Positions 47,301-55,318 of a DNA stretch of 64,000 nucleotides are shown piece by piece. The translations under genes were made by a program, and so were the position numbers. Each line of letters begins with the position of its first letter. Positions within the stretch are counted from its first letter, which is position 1. Source of the stretch: Stappia indica (GTDB lineage Bacteria; Pseudomonadota; Alphaproteobacteria; Rhizobiales; Stappiaceae); NCBI RefSeq assembly GCF_001696535.1, contig NZ_MBQE01000006.1, forward strand, positions 248,001-312,000, in the 5' to 3' direction. The notes under the pieces were generated by a model. The model searched no databases. It had not been told where the DNA came from and worked only from the letters and a program-made list of their open reading frames with translations.

Positions 47301-47827
47301 ATGCCGCGCCCGCCGCCGCCCCAGGACGCCTTGAGCATCACCGGATAACCGATCTCGGCGGCAAGCCGGCGCACCTCGCCCATGTCGTCGGGCAGCGGGT
47401 CGGTCGCCGGCATCACCGGCACCCCGGCCTCGATGGCAAGGTTCCGGGCGGCGACCTTGTTGCCGAGCCGGCGCATGGTTTCCGGCGAGGGACCGATGAA
47501 GACGATGCCGGCTTCGGCGCAGGCTTCCGCGAATTCCGGGCTTTCCGACAGGAAACCGTAGCCGGGGTGAATGGCATCGGCCCCGGCCGCCTTGGCAACG
47601 CGCAGGATTTCCGGGATGGACAGATAGGCCTCGATCGGACCGAGCGGCTCGGGCAGATGCGGCCCCCGGCCGATCTGATATGCCTCGTCAGCCTTGAACC
47701 GGTGCAGCGCGAGCTTGTCCTGCTCCGCATAGACGGCAACGGTGCGCATGCCCAGCTCGTTCGCCGCGCGGAAAATCCGGATCGCGATTTCCGAGCGGTT
47801 GGCAACGAGAATTTTCCGAATAGCCAA
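44360..47827 (-). CDS. pyc: Pyruvate carboxylase
   Basis: 1155 residues from TTG at 47827, directly after AGGAGGAGGGG. Anaplerotic carboxylation of pyruvate to oxaloacetate. Domains: biotin carboxylase (1-460; ILVANRSEIAIRIFRA, ATP-grasp SWGGGGRGMR, EVNPRVQVEHTVTEEVTGIDIV), carboxyltransferase (about 530-860; DTTMRDAHQSLLATRMRS, HFHTHDTSG), and biotin carrier at the C-terminus with biotinyl Lys1118 in EAMKMET. Single-chain alpha4 type. A 6-bp inverted repeat (TGTTGC/GCAACA at 47894-47908) lies about 70 bases upstream. Confidence 0.98.
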   Translation of the reverse strand: MAIRKILVANRSEIAIRIFRAANELGMRTVAVYAEQDKLALHRFKADEAYQIGRGPHLPEPLGPIEAYLSIPEILRVAKAAGADAIHPGYGFLSESPEFAEACAEAGIVFIGPSPETMRRLGNKVAARNLAIEAGVPVMPATDPLPDDMGEVRRLAAEIGYPVMLKASWGGGGRGMRVIRDEEALLRDVAAAKREAKAAFGKDEIYLEKLVERARHVEVQILGDAHGNLVHLFERDCSIQRRHQKVVERAPAPYLDADQRAELSEYGLSIGRAAHYRGAGTVEFLMDADTGRFYFIEVNPRVQVEHTVTEEVTGIDIVKAQIRIAAGAMIGEPASGVPVQEEIRLNGHALQCRITTEDPEQNFIPDYGRITAYRGATGFGIRLDGGTAYSGAVITRFYDPLLEKVTAWAPTAEEAAQRMDRALREFRIRGVATNLVFLENVIGHPDFRANSYTTRFIDETPALFHQVTRRDRATKLLTYIADVTVNGHPETRNRPQPLADAPAPAAPVYEGEIRKGTKQLLDELGPQGFADWMKAERRALVTDTTMRDAHQSLLATRMRSFDIVAVADSYARGLPQLFSLECWGGATFDVAMRFLTEDPWERLRAVRERVPNILLQMLLRGANGVGYANYPDNVVRDFVARAAENGIDLFRVFDCLNWVENMRVSLDAVIEADKLCEGTICYTGDLLDAARPKYDLAYYVKLAKELERAGCHILGVKDMAGLMKPEAARRLFSALKQEVGLPIHFHTHDTSGISAATVLAAVEAGVDAVDAAMDAFSGLTSQPALGSLAAALRDGPRDTGLDARAIREISFYWEAARAQYRAFESDLKAPASEVYLHEMPGGQFTNLKEQARSLGLETRWHEVAQAYHDVNMMFGDIVKVTPSSKVVGDMALMMVAQGLSVADVMAPEKDVAFPDSVVQMMRGDLGQSPGGWPKDIQSKVLKGETPITVRPGSLLAADDLAARRKEAAEKIGGEISDTDLASYLMYPKVFTDFAAARDRYGPVNVLPTPVYFYGLPAGEEMMIDLEPGKTLVVRTQAIGETDENGECKVFFELNGQPRIIKVPDRAHGAAGAAARRKVEDGNAAHVGAPMPGVISTVAVKAGQSVSPGDVLVSIEAMKMETALHADRAGTVAEVLATPGQQVDAKDLLVVFEAEG

Positions 47828-48649
47828 GTCAGCCCCTCCTCCTGATGGACGACCCGCAGGGCCGTCCGTGCCTTAGCGTCACCGCGTTCTAGCTGTTGCA
47901 CCGCAACAAGGGAAGACGGCAGGGCCAAGAGCTCCGATAGGCCCGACAGATGGCAGCCGGCAAATCGTCCCGGAATGAAACGAAGACGTTAATGCATGTC
48001 GGACAGGCTGCGAGGACACGCTCCGCGCATCGTCATCATCCAGTCCATGGCTCGCGCCGAGCCACAACATACATGAGGAACATATCAGGAACAATAACCG
48101 GTCAGCGATTCGGACAGGCTTCGTTCGCGGTTTCGTCGAGAGGTAAACTCATACCTTCGAATTTTAATATTCCGATTAACGAAATCGAAAGCCCTGGGCC
48201 AATCGGCGCAAATTCGACCGGATCCGAATCGACCGGCACAAATCCTTGAGGGGATTCACGATTTCGTCCCGCCACAGCGCTCTTACACAACATCTCGTAG
48301 GGAACGAAACCTGAATCAGCGCGAGTCGTCGATTCGGTCCGGCTTTGTTCAGGACTCGTTCTGTTCACCCTCTTTCGTCCCCCTGTCGGCCTCCATTTCG
48401 GAGCCCCTGCGGCGCCTGCCAGGGAGGGCGGCCGGATGCGATTCGCACGCCCTCGCGCCCCATCCGAAAACAGCAGGCGACAGCCGCGCGCGGTCTGTGC
48501 TACCTCTCTGTCCCACAGGTTTGCGGTCGCCTGAAGCTCCCACCGCAACACTTATCCGGACCCCGGCGCCTTCCCGCCGCGCGGTCTACTCAGCAACGGA
48601 TCTCGGCGATTTTCGCCGTGGCACGGATCGCACAGCGCAGCTGCAGGCA
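47828..48649. other. 822-base divergent non-coding region between pyc and the helicase gene
   Basis: The longest gene-free stretch of the window. It carries a short inverted repeat before pyc (47894-47908), an AT-richer patch around 48060-48240 with TTAATATTCCGATTAAC, and a GC-rich right half. Small frames at 47950-48249 and 48102-48551 lack ribosome-binding sites. Promoters for both genes should lie here, and an unannotated small RNA is possible, but I see no definite RNA or terminator. Confidence 0.7.
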
Positions 48650-51600
48650 ATGCTTCATTCCGGACAATCGAGGCCGTTTTCGGCCGGGGGCTCTTCCGCC
48701 CCCACCTGGACCACGCTGCCACCGCAGGCGCGGGCCCGTACGGTGACGGCGGTCCTCGGCCCGACCAACACCGGCAAGACCCACCTCGCAATCGAGCGGA
48801 TGATTGCGCGCGAAACGGGCATCATCGGCCTGCCGCTGCGCCTGCTCGCGCGCGAGGTCTACGGCCGCATCGTCGAGCGGGTCGGCGCCGACAAGGTCGC
48901 GCTGGTCACGGGCGAGGAAAAGATCATCCCCGCCGATACCCGCTACTGGGTGTCGACGGTGGAGGCCATGCCGCTCGATCTCGTCGTGGATTTCGTTGCC
49001 ATCGATGAGGTGCAGCTCGCCGGAGATCTGGAGCGCGGTCACGTTTTCACCGACCGCATCCTCAACATGCGCGGATCGCTGGAGACGCTGCTTCTCGGCT
49101 CGGCGACGGCGCGCCCGCTGCTCGAACGCCTGCTGCCGGGCCTCAACGTGGTCACCCGCCCGCGCATGTCGATCCTGGCCTACTCGGGCCAGAAGAAGAT
49201 CACCCGTCTGCCGGCACGCTCGGCCGTGGTCGCCTTCTCCTCGTCGGAGGTCTATGCGATCGCCGAGCTGATTCGCCGCCAGCACGGCGGCGCCGCCGTC
49301 GTTCTCGGCTCGCTCAGCCCGCGCACCCGCAATGCCCAGGTCGAACTGTTCCAGAACGGCGACGTGGAGCACTTGATCGCTACCGACGCGATCGGCATGG
49401 GCCTCAATCTCGACGTCGATCACATCGCCTTCGCCGGCATCCGCAAGTTCGACGGCTACCAGTACCGCATGCTGACGCCTGCCGAGATGGGGCAGATCGG
49501 CGGACGCGCCGGCCGCCACACCCGCGACGGCACGTTCGGCGTCACCGGACGGGTCGATCCTTTCGACGAGGAACTGGTGGAGGCGCTGGAAAGCCACCGC
49601 TTCGACGCGCTCAAGGTTTTCCAGTGGCGCAATCGCGCGCTCGACTTCGCCAGCGTCGAGAGCCTGCGCCGCACGCTGGACGAGCCCCCGCGCGAACAGG
49701 GCCTGACACGGGCCCCGCCCTCGGCCGATGAAACCGCTTTCGACCACGCCCTGCGCGACGAGACCATCCGCCGGGTCGCGGCGACGCCGGAGCGGGTTCG
49801 CCTGCTCTGGGATGTGTGCCAGGTCCCCGATTACCGCAAGATCGCGCCGGCGAACCATGCCGACCTGATCGCCGGGCTCTATGCCCATCTGACCCGCAAC
49901 GGGGTCGTTCCCGACGACTGGTTTGCCCGCCAGGTCGCCTTCGCCGACCGGGTCGACGGCGACATCGACACGCTGGCGAACCGCATTGCACATATCCGCA
50001 CCTGGACCTTCGTCGCCAACCGTGGTGACTGGCTTGCGGATCCCGCCCATTGGCAAGGCGTGACGCGCGGCGTAGAAGACCGTCTGTCCGACGCATTGCA
50101 CGACAGGCTCACCCAGCGCTTCGTCGACCGGCGGACGAGCGTATTGATGCGACGGCTGAGAGAGAACGCGATGCTTGAAGCGGAAATTACATCGGCAGGG
50201 GACGTGCTTGTCGAAGGACAGCATGTCGGACAACTGCAGGGCTTCCGCTTTGCACCGGACCCCTCGGCCGATGGCCCTGACGTCAAGGCCCTGCGTGCGG
50301 CTGCCCAGAAGGCCCTGGCGAGTGAGCTCACCCAGCGCGCCGACCGGCTTTCGCGTGCCGCAAACGAGGACTTCGCCCTTGCCTCCGATGGCGCTCTGCG
50401 CTGGCAGGGCGAGATCGTCGGCCGCGTGATCGCGGGCGAGACGGTGCTGACCCCGGGTCTCATCGTTTTGTGCGAGGACAGCCTCGATGCCGCCGACCGC
50501 GAAAAGGTCGAGGCGCGCCTCGTCCTGTGGCTGCGCGCCCATATCGACACCGTGCTGAAGCCGCTGCGCGACCTGGAAACCGGCGAGGGCCTCGAGGGTC
50601 TTGCCCGCGGCATCGCGTTCCGTCTCGTCGAAGCGCTCGGCATTCTGGAGCGCTCGGAGATTTCCGAGGACGTCCGCCAGCTGGACCAGACCATGCGCGC
50701 CGGGCTGCGTCGCCTGGGCGTGCGCTTCGGTGCCTACCACATCTTCGTGCCGGCGCTGCTGAAGCCGGCCCCGAGCCGCCTGATCGCCCAGCTCTGGGCG
50801 CTCAAGCATGGCGAGCCGGACATGCCGGGCCTGTCCGAGCTGCCGCAGCTTTCGGCCTCGGGCCGGACCTCGATCACGGTCGATCCCGAGATTTCCAAGG
50901 CGCTGTACAAGGTCGTCGGCTTCCGTGTCTGCGGACCGCGCGCCGTGCGCATCGACATTCTCGAGCGCCTGGCCGACCTGATCCGCCCGCTTCTGGCCTG
51001 GAAGCCGCTGGACGCGGAAGTATCCCCGCCCGAGGGCGCGGTTGCCGAAGGCGGCGGCTTCACCGTAACGGTGGCGATGACCTCCCTGCTCGGCTGTGCC
51101 GGTGAGGACTTCTCCGCCGTGCTGAAATCGCTGGGCTATCGCTCCGAGACCCGTGAAGTCACCCGCCCGGTCGCCCCGACCGCGGAAGCTGCAGCGCCGG
51201 AAGCACCTGTAGTGGAGGCTGCTGCAACCGAGACGCCGGCAGAGGCGGAGGCGGAAGCGCCTGCGGCAGACGAGCAGTCGGCGGCTCCGGCAGAGGTCGA
51301 GACGGACACGGCAGAGACCGACGAGGCCCCCACCGAGACCACGACTGAAGCCCCCGCCGCGATGGCGGACGAAGCGGCAACGGAGCCGTCCGCGGTCGAA
51401 GCTTCGACGGAAACCGTCACCATCGAGATCTGGCGTCCCGGCCGGCGCGATCGGCGCCCTCAGGGTGCCCAGCGCGGTGGCCGGCGTCAGGATGCGGCAG
51501 GCGGCGAAGCGACCGAGGGACAGGGCCAGAAGCAGCGGACCAAGGGCCGCGGCTTCGGCAAGGGCGGCAACCGCCAGCAGGGCCAACAGGGTCGCCCCGA

Positions 51601-51769
51601 CCAGCCGCGCGGCGGCGGAGGCAAGGGTCGGAACGAAGGCGCACGCGCCGACAACCAGCGTCCGCGCGGAGCCCGGCCGGACCGTCCGGCCCGCGAGATG
51701 GATCCGGATTCGCCCTTCGCGAAACTGGCGGCCCTCAAGGCCGATCTGGAGAAGAAGCCACGGTCCTGA
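48650..51769 (+). CDS. SUV3-like RNA helicase with disordered tail
   Basis: 1039 residues from the ATG at 48650; the frame is open from GTG 48497, but the first 51 codons look non-coding and neither start has a good site. SF2 helicase of the mitochondrial SUV3/degradosome type. Motifs: Walker A GPTNTGKT (37-44), IDEVQ (118-122), GSATARPLLERLLPG, TDAIGMGLNLDVDHIAF, and motif VI QIGGRAGR (282-289). A helical C-terminal region (about 400-890) follows, then an acidic Ala/Glu/Thr stretch (about 890-975) and a basic Gly/Arg/Gln tail (about 980-1020) likely to bind RNA. An S4-domain gene follows 38 bases later. Confidence 0.92.
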   Translation: MLHSGQSRPFSAGGSSAPTWTTLPPQARARTVTAVLGPTNTGKTHLAIERMIARETGIIGLPLRLLAREVYGRIVERVGADKVALVTGEEKIIPADTRYWVSTVEAMPLDLVVDFVAIDEVQLAGDLERGHVFTDRILNMRGSLETLLLGSATARPLLERLLPGLNVVTRPRMSILAYSGQKKITRLPARSAVVAFSSSEVYAIAELIRRQHGGAAVVLGSLSPRTRNAQVELFQNGDVEHLIATDAIGMGLNLDVDHIAFAGIRKFDGYQYRMLTPAEMGQIGGRAGRHTRDGTFGVTGRVDPFDEELVEALESHRFDALKVFQWRNRALDFASVESLRRTLDEPPREQGLTRAPPSADETAFDHALRDETIRRVAATPERVRLLWDVCQVPDYRKIAPANHADLIAGLYAHLTRNGVVPDDWFARQVAFADRVDGDIDTLANRIAHIRTWTFVANRGDWLADPAHWQGVTRGVEDRLSDALHDRLTQRFVDRRTSVLMRRLRENAMLEAEITSAGDVLVEGQHVGQLQGFRFAPDPSADGPDVKALRAAAQKALASELTQRADRLSRAANEDFALASDGALRWQGEIVGRVIAGETVLTPGLIVLCEDSLDAADREKVEARLVLWLRAHIDTVLKPLRDLETGEGLEGLARGIAFRLVEALGILERSEISEDVRQLDQTMRAGLRRLGVRFGAYHIFVPALLKPAPSRLIAQLWALKHGEPDMPGLSELPQLSASGRTSITVDPEISKALYKVVGFRVCGPRAVRIDILERLADLIRPLLAWKPLDAEVSPPEGAVAEGGGFTVTVAMTSLLGCAGEDFSAVLKSLGYRSETREVTRPVAPTAEAAAPEAPVVEAAATETPAEAEAEAPAADEQSAAPAEVETDTAETDEAPTETTTEAPAAMADEAATEPSAVEASTETVTIEIWRPGRRDRRPQGAQRGGRRQDAAGGEATEGQGQKQRTKGRGFGKGGNRQQGQQGRPDQPRGGGGKGRNEGARADNQRPRGARPDRPAREMDPDSPFAKLAALKADLEKKPRS

Positions 51770-51807
51770 CCGGCGACGTTCGGGACTGACGGAGGATAGC
51801 GGCAAGG

Positions 51808-52296
51808 GTGAGCGACACCACGACCACCGGATCGACCACGCTGCCTGCGGACATGACGCCGCAGCGGCTCGACAAGTGGCTCTGGTTTGCCCGGATCGTG
51901 AAATCGCGCAGCCTTGCCCAAAAGCTGGTGAACGGTGGCCATGTGCGGGTGAACCGCGACAAGGCCCAAGCACCGGCCAAGGCGATCCGACACGGCGACG
52001 TCCTGACCATCGCCGTGGCAAACCGGATCCTCGTGCTGAAGGTGGTCGCGCCCGGCACGCGGCGCGGGCCGGCACCCGAAGCCCGCCTTCTCTATGAGGA
52101 TCTGGCTCCCTCACCGGATCTTGCGCCCCTTTCCGCAGACGGCGACGACCCGGAGGAGGCCACCGGCACGCCGGGCGCTGCCACGGCGGCTCCGGCCGGC
52201 CGCGATGGTCCGGCGCCTGGCCGGCGCGAGCGCGGCAGCGGCCGCCCGACCAAGCGCCAGCGGCGCCAGATCGACCGGCTCACGGACAAGGCCTGA
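51808..52296 (+). CDS. S4-domain RNA-binding protein (HslR-like)
   Basis: 162 residues from GTG at 51808 with GGAGG about 15 bases upstream. The S4 domain is [53 protein letters not shown] (about 16-70); the rest is a Pro/Ala-rich then basic tail ending [13 protein letters not shown]. HslR-type proteins rescue stalled 50S-peptidyl-tRNA after heat shock. It is coupled to the helicase gene, so an RNA-linked joint role is plausible. Confidence 0.9.
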   Translation: MSDTTTTGSTTLPADMTPQRLDKWLWFARIVKSRSLAQKLVNGGHVRVNRDKAQAPAKAIRHGDVLTIAVANRILVLKVVAPGTRRGPAPEARLLYEDLAPSPDLAPLSADGDDPEEATGTPGAATAAPAGRDGPAPGRRERGSGRPTKRQRRQIDRLTDKA

Positions 52297-52621
52297 GCCG
52301 GCTCAGACGCTTGCATGCATCGCCCTGCGACACATGGTCCGCTCGCGCACCGCTTCCGGCAGAGAGAAAAATCTTCTCCGGGAGCTATCATCGGCAACAT
52401 ATTCCGAACTTGAAGCCCATCGCCAAACCCGGTACGCAGGCAGCAAGAACCGCCCGCACACCGGCCGGTGCCCTCCCGGCCTTGCGTCGGGGCCGGAGCC
52501 GGACCCCCGCATCGGACTGCTTCCGCGGAAACGGAGACCGGGCCTCGATCTGAAGGGCCGCGACACGGCAGCGGCATTGCCCGCCGGTCGGCGGCAGGAA
52601 TGGCGCCGCGAGAGGATTGCG
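52297..52621. other. 325-base spacer before fdxA
   Basis: An AT-richer island around 52365-52400 (GAGAAAAATCTTCTC, then CTATCA and CATATTCC) is the likely promoter site for fdxA. A GC-rich leader of about 220 bases follows. No coding sequence is credible; the frame joined to fdxA has no start signal here. Confidence 0.55.
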
Positions 52622-52960
52622 ATGACCTATATCGTCACGGACAACTGCATCAAGTGCAAGTACACCGACTGTGTCGAAGTCTGTCCGGTCGACTGCTTCT
52701 ATGAAGGCGAGAACATGCTCGTCATTCACCCGGACGAGTGCATCGATTGCGGTGTCTGCGAGCCGGAATGCCCGGCGGATGCGATCAAGCCGGATACCGA
52801 GCCGGGCCTCGAAAAGTGGCTGGAGCTGAACACGGAATACGCGTCCAAGTGGCCGAACCTGACGGTCAAGAAGGACGCGCTTCCCGAGGCCGAGGAGTTC
52901 GACGGCAAGCCGAACAAGCTCGAGGCCTATTTCTCGCCGGAGCCGGGCTCGGGCGACTGA
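52622..52960 (+). CDS. fdxA: Seven-iron ferredoxin FdxA
   Basis: 112 residues from ATG at 52622 with GAGAGG upstream. It has [20 protein letters not shown], Cys9, 12/17, 21, 25 for the 3Fe-4S and part of the 4Fe-4S site, and C40, C43, C46, C50 ([12 protein letters not shown]) for the other cluster. The C-terminal 50 residues including [26 protein letters not shown] are typical. It carries electrons for oxidoreductases. The next gene is carD, as in many relatives. Confidence 0.97.
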   Translation: MTYIVTDNCIKCKYTDCVEVCPVDCFYEGENMLVIHPDECIDCGVCEPECPADAIKPDTEPGLEKWLELNTEYASKWPNLTVKKDALPEAEEFDGKPNKLEAYFSPEPGSGD

Positions 52961-53075
52961 GACGCAAAGGGCGTACCGTGTCCCTTGACATGGACCAATG
53001 CCCGGCCAGGCACGCCTGCGCCAAGCAACTGCGGACGACGACGGCGCCGGAATCTTCCGGCTGCCGGGTCGCGTT

Positions 53076-53103
53076 TTGAAATCCACAAGTTTTGTGATAT
53101 AGT
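53076..53103 (+). promoter_or_regulatory. Candidate sigma-70 promoter of the carD transcript
   Basis: TTGAAA at 53076-53081 and TATAGT at 53098-53103, spacer 16 bp. An inverted repeat CACAAGTTTTGTG (53084-53096) fills the spacer and could be a regulator site. Transcription would start near 53110, giving a leader of about 260 bases. Confidence 0.65.
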
Positions 53104-53156
53104 CTTTTCCTCAGTAGTCGAACCAGTGGTCTCCCCCTCCCACTCGGAGGTTTCTT

Positions 53157-53249
53157 ATGGTTGCGAACCCTTCGCCGCATGCGAAGGGGGGCGGCATCCC
53201 TCCTAGAACTGATCCGGGACCAGAGTTCGGTCGGCTGATCATCGAATAA
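53157..53249 (+). CDS. Possible 30-residue leader peptide upstream of carD
   Basis: An ATG at 53157 is preceded by ACTCGGAGGTTTCTT, a strong ribosome-binding site at ideal distance, and runs 30 codons to TAA at 53247-53249. The peptide begins MVANPSPHAKGGG, continues IPPRTDPGPEF and ends GRLIIE; it is Pro/Gly-rich with no signal peptide. It falls between a good promoter and carD. I do not recognise it. It may be an unannotated small protein or a regulatory leader; coding status rests on the site and position only. Confidence 0.5.
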   Translation: MVANPSPHAKGGGIPPRTDPGPEFGRLIIE

Positions 53250-53372
53250 CGAACTCCGGCGGGTTGTGGCGAGCCACAAGCTCGGTGGACGTGCGTTTTC
53301 TCCATGGACGGGCGACGTTTCACGCGCCGCCCCCGGCTTCTGGCCGCAACTGCGCAGGAGTAGCATAGGCGT

Positions 53373-53954
53373 ATGGCAACAACGATGAAGAAGACCGCGC
53401 AGAGACAGGGTTTCAAGACTGGTGAGTTCATTGTCTATCCCGCCCATGGCGTCGGACAGATCACCGCGATCGAGGAACAGAATGTCGCGGGATATGCGCT
53501 TGAACTTCTGGTGATCAATTTCGAGCAGGACAAGATGACGCTGCGCGTCCCGGTCGCGAAGATCGCATCCGTTGGCATGCGCAAGCTGGCCGATGCTCCT
53601 GCCGTGAAGAAGGCGTTGGAGACCGTGCGTGGCCGGCCGCGCGTCAAGCGCACCATGTGGAGCCGCCGCGCCCAGGAATACGAGGCGAAGATCAATTCCG
53701 GCGATCTGATCGCCATTGCCGAGGTGGTTCGCGACCTCTACCGGTCCGAGAGCCAGCCCGAGCAGTCCTACTCCGAGCGTCAGCTCTACGAGGCCGCTCT
53801 CGACCGCATGTCGCGTGAGATCGCTGCGGTCAACAAGTGCTCGGACACCGAGGCGATCCGCCAGATCGAACAGAACCTCGCAAAGTCGGCCAGCCGCAAG
53901 GCCGCCGCCGCTGCGACCGAGGACGAAGACGGGGAACAGACCGAAGCCGCCTGA
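53373..53954 (+). CDS. carD: CarD-family transcriptional regulator
   Basis: 193 residues. N-terminal RNA-polymerase-interacting Tudor-like domain (about 14-75; GFKTGEFIVYPAHGVGQITAIEEQNVAGY) and a helical DNA-binding domain (about 80-170; RPRVKRTMWSRRAQEYEAKINSGDLIAIAEVVRDLYR). The C-terminal 20 residues are acidic. It binds RNA polymerase beta and stabilises open complexes at rRNA and other promoters. CarD is near-essential in alphaproteobacteria. It is followed by a terminator and rpoH2. Confidence 0.96.
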   Translation: MATTMKKTAQRQGFKTGEFIVYPAHGVGQITAIEEQNVAGYALELLVINFEQDKMTLRVPVAKIASVGMRKLADAPAVKKALETVRGRPRVKRTMWSRRAQEYEAKINSGDLIAIAEVVRDLYRSESQPEQSYSERQLYEAALDRMSREIAAVNKCSDTEAIRQIEQNLAKSASRKAAAAATEDEDGEQTEAA

Positions 53955-53984
53955 TGGCGACAACGGACCCGTTCGATGCTTCGA

Positions 53985-54019
53985 CGCCCGGCGCTCCCCA
54001 GCGCCGGGCGTTTTCTTTT
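53985..54019 (+). terminator. Terminator of carD
   Basis: A perfect 11-bp stem (CGCCCGGCGCT with complement) around a CCCC loop (53985-54010), followed by TTTTCTTTT. It is 30 bases after carD. Confidence 0.9.
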
Positions 54020-54089
54020 GGCCCGCAGTCTTGCGCAGTCTGCCGCCATGAGGCCGACCTCCAATCAGGTAAACTTATCGCGATCTCGA

Positions 54090-54114
54090 GGAACTTCTAT
54101 TGGTCCTGATCGTA
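54090..54114 (+). promoter_or_regulatory. EcfG (general stress sigma)-like promoter of rpoH2
   Basis: GGAAC at 54090-54094, 16 bp, then CGTA at 54111-54114. The alphaproteobacterial EcfG/RpoE2 consensus is GGAAC-N16/17-CGTT, so one base differs. In Sinorhizobium rpoH2 is under RpoE2 (established knowledge), which supports the assignment. Confidence 0.6.
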
Positions 54115-54294
54115 TGCAGGAGTCATGCTTGGACCAACCCACGCTGCTTCACTCGCTGATGCCGGCAGGATGAACCGAAATCGGTGTGGCAGCGTATCAT
54201 ATGACGATAGCAGACCAGGGCACCGACGTGGCGGCCGCATCGCCACTTGGGGCCCGGCCTCCGGATCAGGAGGCGGGACGCGGAGGGACACACC

Positions 54295-55164
54295 GTGAGT
54301 TATCTTTCGGGCAACCGGCGTCAGATTGTCAGGGCCGCGATGAACGCGCCCTATCTCAGCCGTGAAGAAGAACAGCAGCTTGCCATCGCCTGGCGCGATC
54401 AGGGCGATCAGGCCGCGCTCGACCGCCTCAGCCTGGCGCATATGCGCCTCGTCATCGCAGTGGCGGCGAAATACCGAAACTTCGGACTGTCGATGAGCGA
54501 TCTCATCCAGGAAGGTCATATCGGCCTGCTGGAAGCCGCCTCCCGGTTCGAACCGGAACGCGAGGTCCGCTTCTCCACCTACGCCACCTGGTGGATCCGC
54601 GCTTCGATCCAGGACTACATCCTGCGCAACTGGTCCATCGTCCGCGGCGGCACCTCGTCGACGCAGAAGGCCCTCTTCTTCAACCTCCGCCGCCTGCGGG
54701 CGAAACTCTCCAGCGGCACGACGCGCATCAGCGAAGACGAGCTGGTGGAGAAGATCGCCGAGACGATGGGCGTAAAGGTGCAGGACGTGGCCACCATGAG
54801 TGCCCGGCTGTCGGGCCCCGACACCTCGCTCAATGCACCGGTGCTCGAGGTTGACGGATCCGGCGCCGACCGTCAGGATTTCCTGGTCAGCGAAGACCCC
54901 TTGCCGGAGGAGACCGTCGGCGGCGTCATCGACACCGAACGGCGTACGCGCTGGCTGGAGACCGCACTCGGGGTCTTGAGCGAACGCGAGCTGCGCATCG
55001 TCCGCGAGCGCCGGCTCAGCGAAGAAGGCGAGACGCTCGAGGCGCTCGGCCAGAAGCTCGGCATCTCCAAGGAACGCGTTCGCCAGATCGAAAGCCGCGC
55101 GCTCGACAAGCTGCGCGACGCGCTTCTGAAGGTCCAGCCGGACAAGCTCGCCTATTGCGGCTGA
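54295..55164 (+). CDS. rpoH2: RpoH2-type alternative sigma factor
   Basis: 289 residues from GTG at 54295 with GGAGG 8 bases upstream. It has sigma-70 region 2 ([39 protein letters not shown], about 48-85; [20 protein letters not shown]) and region 4 HTH near the C-terminus ([32 protein letters not shown]). The RpoH box [12 protein letters not shown] (about 124-135), which contacts core polymerase, identifies it as sigma-32 type. The long loop between regions with an Asp/Glu-rich segment fits RpoH2. A stress promoter lies 180 bases upstream. Confidence 0.93.
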   Translation: MSYLSGNRRQIVRAAMNAPYLSREEEQQLAIAWRDQGDQAALDRLSLAHMRLVIAVAAKYRNFGLSMSDLIQEGHIGLLEAASRFEPEREVRFSTYATWWIRASIQDYILRNWSIVRGGTSSTQKALFFNLRRLRAKLSSGTTRISEDELVEKIAETMGVKVQDVATMSARLSGPDTSLNAPVLEVDGSGADRQDFLVSEDPLPEETVGGVIDTERRTRWLETALGVLSERELRIVRERRLSEEGETLEALGQKLGISKERVRQIESRALDKLRDALLKVQPDKLAYCG

Positions 55165-55318
55165 CGCAACCGCGTCGCGCCATAGCGCTCATCGCCAGGG
55201 CCCTTCCGCCGCCGCACATCCCGCAAGGGAAGTCGGCGGCGGTTGCCCTTGTCCCTCGCGTGCAGTAGGAGGAACGACCGACAAGCCCGTTCTTCAGGCA
55301 TCCGCACAGGGACTTCAC

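Larger units (their letters stand above)
52961..53372. other. 412-base region with carD promoter and leader
   Basis: It contains the promoter at 53076-53103, a 30-codon ORF at 53157-53249 with a strong ribosome-binding site, a short stem (CCCTTCGC/GCGAAGGG, about 53168-53189) inside that ORF, and 123 further bases to carD. The left 100 bases show no feature. Confidence 0.65.

Noticed and set aside
44207-47845. 1212-codon plus-strand frame opposite pyruvate carboxylase
   Set aside because: It mirrors the codon pattern of pyc on the other strand; His/Arg/Gly-rich and without motifs.
48073-48249. AT-richer small frame starting MRNISGTITG in the pyc-helicase gap
   Set aside because: Codon use is unlike the genome, no ribosome-binding site is present and no family is recognised; kept as non-coding.
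48590-52114. 1174-codon minus-strand frame opposite the helicase
   Set aside because: It is antisense to a protein with complete helicase motifs; an artefact of GC-rich codons.
53157-53249. carD leader as a metabolite riboswitch
   Set aside because: Only one short hairpin is visible and no known riboswitch core motif was found; the small-ORF reading is more specific.
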